From assembly GCF_022605725.1 (NCBI RefSeq), contig NC_065564.1:1488001-1552000 (forward strand): 64,000 bases of DNA, given 5' to 3'. The number at the start of each line of letters is the position of its first letter. Within the stretch, counting starts at the first letter, position 1. This DNA comes from Anthonomus grandis grandis (lineage: Eukaryota; Arthropoda; Insecta; Coleoptera; Curculionidae). The position numbers and the translations under genes are program-made. The notes below the pieces were generated by a model. That model was not told where the DNA came from, ran no database searches, and saw only the letters and a program-made list of their open reading frames with translations. This document shows positions 26,181 to 37,300 of this stretch, in pieces.

Positions 26181-26213
26181 GTTTATTTCAAATAATAATA
26201 ATAAAACACAATG
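26181..26213. terminator. Overlapping poly(A) signals of CycK (+) and SNX4 (-)
   Basis: AATAAA for CycK lies within the AATAATAATAATAAAAC stretch near 26,205. On the minus strand TTTATT at 26182-26187 reads AATAAA for SNX4, about 80 nt past its stop at 26267. The two 3' ends therefore probably overlap. Confidence 0.5.
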
Positions 26214-26266
26214 GTTTGTTAATGAATTTGTTTAATTTTGAGTGAAAGTTTATAAATGTACGTTAA

Positions 26267-29200
26267 TTAGTTGGTGGGAATGTTGAGGAGGCACTCTCGG
26301 ATCTGGGTCCAGGTCTGGAGCCCCTAAAAGACAATTTTTTTGTATTAATTTGCAATGTATGACAAAAAATGGCAACAAAATTTGCAGGTTGACCCTCGAG
26401 GAAATTCTTTGAAAAACGGTTTTTATTTTTTTGTGAAAAATCGTTGAGGTTTAGAGAAAAATCATTTTAATAAAAGTTGTTGGGCCTAAGGAGGACTACC
26501 ATTTGCAAAATATTTCATAATTTTATCTGTGACCATTTTCGAGAAAATTCAAGAAAACTGATTTTTATGTTTTCCCAATTTTCTCTGAAACTATGGGGAA
26601 AATTAGTGTTTTTATTTTTGTGTTGGATTCTGTGTAATAATGCCTAAAAAATAGCTAGAATCCCTTTTTGCCCTAAATTGCATATTAAGGAAGTTATGGG
26701 CGATTCTTTAAAAAAAGACCAATTTTTGACCTCAAAAATTTTGAAAAAAAATTTTTTTTTGAAAAATCAAAAAACTAAATTACCATAAGATAAAGCATTA
26801 AATTAGCATCAAATAATCCTTATGACACTTTTTTCTAACTTTCATAATAAGAGCACAAAAAAATGTAGAAAGATAGAATTACTCAAAAAAGCCTCAAAAA
26901 TTAGCTTAAACTCAAAAAATTGAAAAATTAGAGATGTTTTAAGAGGGGAAAATATATTAGAATTGCTGTAAGTGAGTTTCCAGAATCAAAAATGCAAATT
27001 TAAAAAAAATCGGTTTTTGACCCAAAAATTTGAAGGGTGTAACCCTAGGGAAATTCTCTAAAAAATGGTTTTTATTTTTTTTTGGAAAATCTTTAAGGTT
27101 TAGAGAAAAATTGTTCAAACAAAAGTTATTGGGCCTAAGGAGGACTACCTTTTGCAAAATATTTCATAATTTTATCTGTGACCATTTCTGAGAAAATTCA
27201 AAAAAACTGATTTTCATATTTTCCCATTTTTCTCTGAAACTATGAAGAAAATTGATGTTTTTATTCTTGTATTGCATTCTATGTAAGAATGCCTACAAAA
27301 AAGCTAGAATACCTTTTTGCCCTAAATTGCATATTAAGGGAGCTATGGGCGATTCTTCAAAAACAGCTCAATTTTTGACCTCAAAAATTTCGAAAAAAAA
27401 ATTTTTCTTGAAAAATCAAAAAACAAAATTACCACAAGATAAAACATTAAATTAGCATTAAAAAATCCCAATGACACTTTTTTCTAACTTTCATAATAAG
27501 AGCACAAAAAAAATTAGAAAAATAGAATTACTCAAAAAAGCCTCAAAAATTGGCCTAAACTCAAAAAATTGAGAAATTAGAGATGTTTTGAGAGGGGAAA
27601 ATATATTAGAATTGCTTTAAGTAACTTTCCAGAATCAAAAATACAAATTTTAAAAAATCGATTTTTGACCCAAAAATTTGAAGGGTTGTACCCCAGGGAA
27701 ATTCTCTAAAAAATGGTTTTTATTTTTTTGTGAAAAATCTTTAAGGTTTAGAGAAAAATTGTTCAAACAAAAGTTATTGGGCCTAAGGAGGACTACCTTT
27801 TGCAAAATATTTCATAATTTTATCTGTGACCATTTCTGAGAAAATTCAAAAAAACTGATTTTCATATTTTCCCATTTTTCTCTGAAATTATGAGGAAAAT
27901 TGATGTTTTTATTTTTGTAATGCATTCTATGTAAGAATGTCTAAAAAAAAGCTAGAATACCCTTTTGCCCTAAATTGCATATTAAGGGAGCTATGGGCGA
28001 TTCTTCAAAAACAGCTCAATTTTTGACCTCAAAAATTTCGAAAAAAAAATTTTTTTGAAAAATCAAAAAACAAAATTACCACAAGATAAAACATCAAATT
28101 AGCATCAAAAAATCCTTATGACACTTTTTTCCAACTTTCATAATAAGGGCACAAAAAAATGTTGAAAAATAGAATTACTCAAAAAAGCCTCAAAAATTGG
28201 CTCAAACTCAAAAAATTGACAAATTAGTGATGTTTTAAGAGGGAAAAATATATTAGAATTGCTGTAAGTAAACTTCTAAAATGAAAAATGCAAATTTAAA
28301 AAAATCGATTTTTGACCCAAAAATTTGAAGGGTCTACCCTAGGGAAATTCTCTAAAAAATGGTTTTTATTTTTTTTTTGGGAAATCTTTAAGGCTGAGAG
28401 AAAAATTGTTTAAACAAAAGTTATTGGGCCTAAGGAGGACTACCATTTGCAAAATATTTCACATTTTTATCTGCGATCATTTTCGAGATAATTCAAGAAA
28501 ACCGATTTTCATATTTTCCCATTTTCCTCTGAAACTATGAAGAAAATTGATGTTTTTATTTTTGTATTGCATTCTATGTAAGAATGCCTAAAAAAAAGCT
28601 AGAATACCTTTTTGCCCTAAATTGCATATTAAGGGAGCTATGGGCGATTCTTCAAAAACAGCTCATTTTTGACCTCAAAAATTTCGAAAAAAAAAATTTT
28701 TTGAAAAATCAAAAAACAAAATTACCATAAGGTAAAACATTAAATTAGCATCAAAAAATCCTTATGACATTTTTTTCCAACTTTCATAATAAGGGCACAA
28801 AAAAATTTCGAAAATTTGTTTTCTCAAAAAAATGACTTTAAGTCAAAAAATTACGTTATTTAAGTTAATAAATGTGTAAAATAGCTGTCAAACAGTCTCC
28901 AGTGGTGAAATTCGTACCTTTTTAGCCGTTTTCAGTTGCAAAAAAGCGTAATTGGCCAAAGTCTCTGACAGGTCGGCCACCTTCTGCTTCTGGAACCGTT
29001 CCACCTCCTTCAAGGCCTTCTGAGTGAACTCCCTAGCAACCAAAACAAAAAAAAAAACTTCCCTCCACCACCACCACAAAAACAAAACACAACTTACTCC
29101 AACTGACCCTTCCGCTCGTCCACCAGGGCCGCACCCTCTCGAATCCGTTGCTCCAGCTCGTTCGCTTTGAACTCCCTCACCTCCTCCGTATCCACGGCCC

Positions 29201-30235
29201 CAAACAGGCGCGACATGAGCCCTAGGGACTTGCCCTGCCGCACCCGCGCCCTCTCCGCGTTCCTGCTCGTCACCGCCTCCTCCGAGTCCTCCAGTTGCAG
29301 CTGTAGGGCCTCCCTGTTCCCGCACACCCCCTGTAAAGACTCCGCGAAGAACAAATACTCTTTGAGTTGATCGGCGAGCAGCTCCTCGTCCTCCAAAGCG
29401 CCATCTATCGACGCGGCGAACGAGTCCAAGTAGTGTCCGATGCGTTGCAGGGAATCCCCCGTGGCGTCTCTCTCGCTCGCACTCCACTCGCTAAACACTC
29501 GCCCGTAGTTGGCGTGCAACTTGTGCACCGCATAAGTCCGCTCCGCCACACGACTCCGGTTCTTAAGGAGCTGAGTCACGGAGTTTTGGAACTCGGCCCC
29601 GTAGTCCCGAAGGGCCTCGAAGCGGGGGTGCGACTTGCGGACTCGTACCGCCACACTCAAAGTCTTCAGTTTTGTTTCCATCAGTTGGATGTACGAGTTG
29701 GTATCGCTCCAGGGGTTTTCTTCTTGGAGGAATTGGAGGAAGTGGGGGTCCCAGCCCAGCAGGGGGTGGGAGGCCGCCCTCAGTAAAAAGTTCTCCAGTC
29801 CGGCCCTCCTGCGGTCGATGAAGTTGGGGTCGAAGGTGTCGCTGGGGATCTTTTGCCAGGCGAACATGACCCGTTTCTCGGGCAACGGGGGCATGATGAC
29901 GAACGGGAACTTGATCCTCAAGTAGTTCAGCAGCCGCTCGAACTCCGAGTATCTGCGCCACACGGTGGCATGTTTTCGGGGCTGTTTAGTGCTTGATCCA
30001 GTGGGTCTTTAAGTGATTATTATGAATGATTTTAAGGGTCTCAGGGGGGGCTTACTTACTTCGTTTCGATCAAGTACACCGTGTAAAAGTCCCTGAGGTT
30101 CAGGGCCCCATTGTTGCGTTTCTCCGACTCGGACACGGAAATTTCAATGTGGTTCATTAAGCAGCCCTGAAAAGTGGCAAAACTCACTTCTGGGGCCTCA
30201 GGGGGGCCGTTTGTTCGGGGCTCCTGCTCGCCCAT
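26267..30235 (-). CDS. SNX4: Sorting nexin 4 (SNX4), 418 aa
   Basis: Four coding exons: 30060-30235, 29098-30006, 28918-29032 and 26267-26323; phases match and give 418 residues (human about 450). The PX domain spans about residues 25-150, split by the first intron, and contains ISVSE, WRRYSEFE and PPLPEKR with the RRR phosphoinositide-binding region. A BAR domain follows (about 165-400) with NYGRVFSEWSA and LADQLKEYLFFAE. SNX4 binds PI3P on early endosomes and directs tubular recycling and autophagy-related sorting. The last exon encodes 19 residues (GLQTWTQIRECLL start) matching the human C-terminus GIQVWTNAKEC. It is reached across a 2,594-bp intron filled with repeats. I chose the Met at 30233-30235; an in-frame Met at 30310 adds a non-conserved leader. 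Confidence 0.93.
26350..28860. repeat. ~645-bp tandem repeat, four copies, in SNX4 intron 3
   Basis: Four long AT-rich units begin near 26391, 27051, 27690 and 28336 at a CCCTAGGGAAATTCTC-type landmark; spacing is 640-660 bp. Each contains TTGGGCCTAAGGAGGACTAC and GCATATTAAGG blocks. The fourth copy runs to about 28,860, close to SNX4 exon 3. Divergence between copies is moderate, more than in the 167-bp array. Confidence 0.9.
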
Positions 30236-30566
30236 TTTATTCTGTAGGTAAACAAGTTTGACCTTGAGAATAGTGGTGCGGCCACAGATGGCGCCCCAGT
30301 AAAACGTCACCGCCGCAAAAGTTTTTGATGGAATTCACTAGGGGGCGCCACTCAAAATAAAACTCGAACGCTCGTTTTTAACGTTTTATTTAGTAACCTA
30401 AATACGATCAATAGTCCTTTTATAAAAAAGAGATCATTCATTAAAATTATTGCGCTTCTTTCTTTCTTTTTGTACTAACAAACTAAATATACTCTACTAT
30501 AATAATATATAATATAATACAAGGCACAATTTGATCATCCATGATATATAACGTTCCCCGTTCGAA

Positions 30567-32547
30567 TTAGTACAGTCGGGGGAGCAACAGGCGGGGCACC
30601 TTGTTGCAGTAGCGCTCCCAAGGGATCCCGTAGCGGTGGGCGCAGTGGGCGTCGTCTCTATGGGCGCGCCACGTCAAGTAGGCGACGTTCAAGTAAACGA
30701 GCGCCACCGGGGGGGCGCATAAAACGAACGGCACCAGCGCCAGCTCGCTTAAGATGGCGCCCAAGTAGTTGGGGCGGCGCACCCACCCCCACCACCCTGA
30801 CGACAGCAGCTTTTTCCCGTTTACGGTGGGGATGGTTTCCATGTCTACAAAATCAAGAAAACAATTAATTTGTAAACAAACGACAATCGAGCAAGATCAC
30901 TCACGGGCAAACGTGGGGCCATAGGGGTTCTTCCTGAAGGAGTCCTTCTGGTTGTCACTCAGTCGCTTAATAATCAGTCCGGAGACGAAGAGGAGGGAGA
31001 CGAGGGTCAATTTCCAGGGTGCCAAGAGCACTCGGTGCTCCAGGAGGTACTGCTGGATAAAACCGTTAAAAAACGGGTACAGCAGGTAACTGAGGCACGT
31101 GCGAAACCCGAAACCCTCCTGCTGGATCTCCTTGGAGGTGACTCGGGTCGCCTCAAATACCAAATCGTCCAAAACCCTTAACAGGAACAAGAGAGAAAAG
31201 ACCCAAAAGGCGCCTGGGGCACCCCGGAAAACCCCCCGGAACCCCTCAAGGTCCTTGGGCACCTCCTCCAAGATAATCCCCCGGGACATCCAAGATACCG
31301 TGACCAGCAACTGGGACAACAGCAACACCCGGTGCACGAACACCTTGAGGTCCAACAGCCCCATAAACAGGCGGGGGTGCATCTCTTGCCCGGCGAAGAA
31401 GTTGTACAGCCGACCGCGCCCTACAGTCCCGCTGTTCAGGGCGCTTACGGGCACGTACAGACTGCGCGCGTAAGCGAACAGGCTGAGCAGCACCCCGGAC
31501 AGCGCGGCGGCCCCATACAGCCCCCGCAGGTTCACCGTGATCAAGTGCAGCACCGGGATTTGCTTGTAATGGAGTAGAGCCACGGCTGTAAGGGTCAGAA
31601 GGGCGCAAAAAAGCCCGTTGCACACGTACACGAGTTTACCGTGTTTGTCCGGTAGGCCTGTGACCCTTTTGCCCCCGAACGGTAGGGCTGTCAGTAGGGC
31701 TGTGGCCAGTAAAAAGCTCCAATAGCCAAGACAGACTTTCAGGTCGAAATAATGCGATACTGAGGGTTTTCGAGGGGTTTCGGTGAAGGAGCAGCTGGTC
31801 TCGTCGCAAAAGGAGTATAGAACGGGCCCCAGGGCTACAATGGAGACCATGAAGGTCACCACGCCCAGGAGCCCCCCGAAGTTGTCTTCTGGGGATTTTC
31901 TCACGGGGGGGGCACTGTCTTTGCTCAACTGTTCATCCTCATCGGAAAATTCATAGAGTTTCTTTGAGGTCACCTCGAAATGTTTGAGGTGCACGATTCG
32001 TTCCACGTCCTTGTTGTGCGACCGCGTGAGTCTTTTGGAGATTTGAGGAGGTTCCACCGACGTCTCCCTTTTATCCTCCAAAACCTGTTAAAGCCAATTT
32101 CTCTATTATGAATTAAACAAATTAATAATAAATAACCTTCTCGATTAGTTCCACCCTGGTGCGTGCCCGTACGGCCGCCTTGGGCTTCTCCTTAACCTCC
32201 GTTCTCTCGTCCTGGGTGTCTGAGTCTTCGGTGTCCGGCTGGGGCACGGGGGTCTTCTTGGGTATCCGGCTCCTGGAAGGGGAGCCCCTGATGGGGCTGC
32301 GCCTAGTAGGGGTCACCACTCTCCCGCTACTCCTGGTGGGTGATTTTGTCACGTCGACACTCTTCCTCCTTCTCACTGAGGGTTCAATTGTTGCTATTGG
32401 CTCGGGTTTTATTCGAGAGGGACTCTTGGGTCTCCCAGGGCTCTTCGGTCTGCCCGGGCTCTTGGTCCTTGCGGGGCTTCTGGACTTTTTAGGGCTTCTC
32501 GCTCTTGTTTCTGTCAGTTTCTTGGGGGCATTCTTTGGCAGGACCAT
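30567..32547 (-). CDS. LBR: Lamin B receptor (LBR), 622 aa
   Basis: Three coding exons, 32137-32547, 30905-32084 and 30567-30844, in phase and without frame breaks; 622 residues versus 615 in human. Residues 1-137 are a basic, Ser/Arg/Pro-rich nucleoplasmic arm with repeated SPGRPKSP-like units; no Tudor domain is evident. From about residue 210 come multiple hydrophobic segments of the ERG4/ERG24 sterol reductase-like domain, ending GWWGWVRRPNYLG and RLLLPRLY. The protein anchors chromatin and lamin to the inner nuclear membrane. The reductase signature that reads YDFFxGRELNPR in active members is YNFFAGQEMHPR here, so sterol C14 reductase activity is probably lost, as reported for Drosophila LBR. 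Start set at the CACCATGG Met (32545-32547); a TTCCAG just upstream suggests a leader intron. AATAAA on the minus strand is at 30385-30390. Confidence 0.93.
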
Positions 32548-33000
32548 GGTGTACTGGAACAAGATGTTTCAAGTGATTTAAGGTAAAAATGAGCCCCCCA
32601 GGACCCTCAAGCACATGCTCTAAACCCTTTAAACGATGTCCTATAGAGTTCTAGAGCGGTTGAAGGAAACTTACCGAGGTAAATGCACTGAAACACTCAC
32701 GTAATCAGCGGAAAGGCAAAAAACAAAAAAAAAAACCGTCACTATTTTCGTATTTTTGAAGCACAACGCGAAGAGACGCCAACGACTCCTGTAAACAAAC
32801 AAAAAGGACGCCACGAAAATGGCGTTTAAAGCGTCAGACGAGGATAGAAGACGACGTTTCGGTTTGAACGGAAACCTGGGGTGACAAGGAACGGGGGACG
32901 CCATCTGTGACGTCCGGCGAGAAGTTTGTCGCTGTTTAATGGCAATATTGATCATGATATTTTAGAAAACTTATTTGGAGTTTTTACTGAACTTTAAAGG
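32548..33000. other. LBR upstream region, no gene seen
   Basis: Unique sequence between the LBR start and satellite C. It is moderately CpG-rich around 32,860-32,930 and holds GCCATTTTCGTGGCG-like and TGACGTCC-like sites on the minus strand, suitable for an LBR promoter. A 94-codon open frame here has no conserved character. Confidence 0.5.
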
Positions 33001-34160
33001 GGGTTTTGCTGATTAATTTGATATATGAACCATCCTGGAAGGATCAGAACTCGCTGAGTTATAGCCACTTTTATGAGCCGAGGTCCAGGACCCTTTTTTT
33101 CCTTCCCCAAGTGTTTTCAACCCTCTGTAGCTCAGTTGTTATTGGGTCTACGGAAAAATTTTTGGTAGCACTGGAAAGCCCATTTAATTTTCTTTATTTT
33201 ATATAGTATAATATATTTTCGTAGAACCATCCCTTAAGGAGATATATGAGGTGATATAAAGTACATGCAAGCTGATCGTAACGGGGGTTCTTTATGGTAA
33301 AACTAATGTCATTTCAACCCTCTGTAGTTTAGTTAATATCAAGAGTATTTGGAAATGGTTGATACCATTGGAAAGCAAATTTAATTATTATTTTTTTGTA
33401 TTTAAATGAATTTTCATAGGTCCATCCCTTAGGAAGATATACAGGGTGTTTTATAGTGGACAGCAAATTGAAGTACAGGAAATTGAAACCCCTGTATCTC
33501 AGCTATTATTGAGTCTATTTAAAAATGTTTGGTACTACTGGAAAGTACATTAAATTTGCGTCATTTATTTATTCTATAGAATTTTTTAGACGTCCATCCC
33601 TTAATGAGATATACAGGGTGTTCCATAAGACACAGTAATTAGGAGTACAGCTAATTCAACCCCCTGTATCTCAGTTATTATTATGTCTATTGAAAAATGT
33701 TTGGTACCACTGCAAAGCTCATTAAATTTGCGTCATTTACTTATTCTATAGAATTTTTGATACGTCCATCCCTTAATGAGATATACAGGGTGTTTCATAA
33801 GACACAGTAATTAGAGGTACAAGAAATTCAAACCCCCTGTATCTCAGTTATTATTATGTCTATTGAAAAATGTTTGGTACCACTGCAAAGCTCATTAAAT
33901 TTCCTTCATTTACTTGTTCTATAGAATTTTTGGTACGTTCATCCCTTAATGAGATATACAGGGTGTTCCATAAGACACAGTAATTAGGAATACAGTAAAT
34001 TCAACCCCCCGTATCTCAGTTATTATTAAGTCTATTGAAAAATGTTTGGTACCACTGCAAAGCTCATTAAATTTCCTTCATTTACTTACCCTACATAAAT
34101 CCTCATAAGTCCATCCCTTAACGAGATATACAGGGTGTTCCATTATACACAATACACCAA
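33000..34160. repeat. ~172-bp tandem repeat (family C), about 6-7 units
   Basis: GAGATATACAGGGTGTTCC-type landmarks recur at 33433, 33606, 33778, 33951 and 34123, i.e. every 172-173 bp, with older units to the left. Each unit also holds CTGTATCTCAGTTATTATT and GGTACCACTG blocks. The array ends just before the EHBP1 3' end, whose likely poly(A) hexamers on the minus strand are at 34170-34175 and 34178-34183. Confidence 0.9.
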
Positions 34161-34348
34161 TTTATCATGTTTATTAATTTATTTTATCAATATATTACAT
34201 ATACAATTTATTTACACTAAAAAATAAAATAACATTTACACATATAAAGCTCCAGGGACGTGCCTAGGGGGATAGGGAAGACGATTGCACATTTAAAAAT
34301 AAATTAATAAATAATTTGTTACACTGGGAGGGAGAAAGGGGGGGTGGG

Positions 34349-37300
34349 TTAGGAAATGACGCAGTTGCTGTCCTCTTTGCCGGGGATTTCCAGGTGGGAC
34401 ACGTCGTGCTCGATGATCTCGTCGTCCTCGATCCTGAATAAATAAAATTAAAAAAAAAATAAATGAATAAAATAAAACAATCGACTTACGCTTTCTCTTG
34501 ACTGTCCAGGTGGTGGACCAGTTCATCTCTTTTGTTTACGATCTGGACCAGTTCGTCCAGGAGGGCCTGTTCCCGGTTCCTCTGCTCCTCCGTCTTCTTC
34601 CAGTCCTCGATGGAGGCGATCTGGCGCAGCTCCTCGTTGAGGAGTTTGTACCTTGTCTCGTAATCTGCCTCTTTTTCCCTGTAGTAGTTGAGGTAAAAAT
34701 TGAGTAAAAGGGGAGTTTTGAGATTGTTTTGGTGCAAAAATGAAGTAAATCGGATGAGTAGCAGGGAAGTTATTACGCTTTGTATCAAGTGGGGCTGACC
34801 TTGCAGCGGTAGATTGTAAAATTGTGAATAAAAATAGTTGTAGAGGTTCACATTGGTTGGTTTAGGTCTTAAAAGTTGCAGAATGTTATTCTAAAGCTTG
34901 AATGATAAAAATCAAGTCAAAGTGATAATTAGGAGAGAAGTTAGGGCACTTTTTATCAAAAAGGGGTCTCGACTAACGAATGTTAATAAATTCCTAAATA
35001 AAGTCAGTTCTACTGAGCCAGTTTGATTCATTTACATCTACATAAGCTCTTTCTATAGCTACAGCACAGAAATTGGCTAATTAGGACTAAAAATATGTGT
35101 TTTTTTATTGGATATAGTGGTGTCTCCAAATATTTGAACTGTCCACAATACCTTTGAATATTTGGTTATTTTGAGCATAAAGACTTAAAGTGCCATACAT
35201 ATTCTTAAAGGGGATAAAACCAGCTTTAATTTTATGTATGAAACTTTGGGGGTAATTCAAAACTCTTGGGAGAAACTTTAGTTGAACTTACTTTTATGAT
35301 GTTGTAAATATAAACAAGCCATTGGAGACCTTTTAAATGAAATTAGGTCCTAAAAAACCCAAAATAAAACCGCTCAAACCTCAAACGGATCCTCTTTCAT
35401 TGATTTCGTCAAAAAAATCAGCCGAATCACACTTTTTGGGGCCGAAATAGTCAATTTAAGAGCCTGATACGGCATTTTTATATGGGGGGGCCAATTATTG
35501 TGAGGTTATGTGATCGCCGTTAATTAGTTCACGCGTACGCCACCGCGGCGGGCGTCCCGGTCTGACAAGTGACAGATCTGACAGCTTCCGGCAAAATACA
35601 AGGTGAAGCGCATGCCTCACCGGAAAATCGTGAACCTCGGGTCGATTTTCGGGTCCCGAGGTCCTTTCCCAGGGAGACGACCAAGGGTACTTTTAAAATA
35701 GGGGGGGGAGCTCCCGGAAAATCGTCCGGGAAAACGGGAAAAGTGCGATTTAATTATGAAAAATATGTGAAAAGTGTTCTTTAAAGCGCGCTCTTCGTTT
35801 CGATGTAATTTTCAATAGTGCGCGCCCGTTTTTTCAATGGAAAATCGTCAGGTAAGATTTTGGTCCTTGGTCCTTTTGTTCGGTCTTGGTTGGAAAGTGG
35901 GTTTTTCGCGAAAACTCTTTGGTAAAGTATAAAGAAAAGTACTCGAATCGTGTTCTATGAATCTAAAGCTTCATTTTGGTGTATATTTCATGGGGGAGCA
36001 TCAGTTTTTTCCATGGAAATTCTGGTGAATAAAAATTTTCATATCCCACGGGTCGATGACCTTCGCGAACGACAAAATGGCCGCCATCATTTGGGCCTTG
36101 TGTAAAATCGATTTAATTATTGATTTTACATTGATGAATTGTGTTCAAAGGGGTGGATTTTCTTCAATTTCTTTTTTCAATTTTCTCTCTTTTTATATTA
36201 TTGGTTTTTCATGAAAATTTTCAATTTACATCTGAATTAAAGGTGATGTGGCCTCTTTTGAATGGTTTGGACCCTTGGAGGACTCGGGTGAACAGGAGAG
36301 ACACCCTGAAGAGGGCCTAGGAAATGCCCTTCGGAGGTTAGAGAGGGTAAGCAACATTTATTTTTTTATTTAGAAATTGCCAATGTTGCTTAACAATAAA
36401 AACAAATATATATATATAATAAATAATGCTGTGCTGCAATCAGAAATTTGACAACATTTACATAAAGCAGCATTTTTGGTTTTATTATTTTAATTTAAAC
36501 ACAATTGTGTGTATTTTTTATATAATTTTTAATGTTTTTCATGTATATCTGCCCTTAGAAGATATAAATAAAAGGTGCTGTAAAGTGGCCTATATGTATT
36601 TCTCGCTTTGACATCGGTAGTGCTTATTTTTCTGCTTTTCTTGTGCTTATTGTGTAGTGAGTGTGTGTTTATGTGTATAAATTTTATTGTTTAATATAAA
36701 TGAAATTGTAAAACAATTGGTGTAATGCCAATTGTTTTCTTTCAATGTATATAAACATTAAGTGACTACACTTGTCTGTAACTGTACAGACCGAATAGTG
36801 ATCCAGGCAACACAATTTTCCGTAAACAACTGCACCATAGAGGTTCCAGAGAAAGGATGAAGCTGTTTTTTGATGTAGAAACTGTAGATTCTTTGCTTTG
36901 CTTTGCTTTGCTTTAAAAAAAAATCACCTGGAGCCACTTCTGGAAAGCGGGGGAGTAGTTTGCAGATGACTGGACGACAGGCTTTCGTTACTATATGATA
37001 TAATTATTTATTTTATGTATTTATATATGTATTGTACCATTGACAATAATAACATGCTGAAAAATTGAGTTTTCTTTCCCTAATCATATTGTGTTGATTA
37101 GGGTTCAATAAAGTTTGATGTTTGTGTTTTATTTTTACCCTCTTCAAGATTTATTGCTCTGTAAAGGAGCCTCAAGGTTTGTACATTTATTTATTTTATC
37201 TGTTATTTATTGTATTGTTTATTGTAATTCTCTGTTGTTACTGTTTGTTCGAGGGGAACACATTTTTTGAGGTACATGAGGTAACTTGGGTCATAACTCC

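Larger units (their letters stand above)
35490..37268 (+). ncRNA. Module copy 1: putative spliced noncoding transcription unit
   Basis: Layout shared with three further copies. A CpG-rich start with GCGCATGC (35608-35615) is followed by the conserved CTCCCGGAAAATCGTCCGGG block at 35710 and an exon-like end CGTCAG|GTAAGA with donor at 35852. A second exon-like segment starts after AG at about 36240 and ends CGGAG|GTTAG or GAGAGG|GTAAGC near 36,348. The distal part holds TTTGACATCGGTAGTGC, two hairpins (36710-36738 and 36774-36791), a TTTGCAGATGACTGGA block at 36959 and AATAAA at 37107-37112. No long open frame spans the segments. It lies antisense to EHBP1 inside its intron. Transcription is inferred, not shown. 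Confidence 0.5.

Noticed and set aside
30236..30310. Upstream Met for SNX4
   Set aside because: The added 25 residues have no family similarity, and the Met at 30233-30235 gives a normal N-terminus.
32671..32955. 94-codon minus-strand open frame upstream of LBR
   Set aside because: It has no recognisable domain and lies in the probable LBR promoter and leader.
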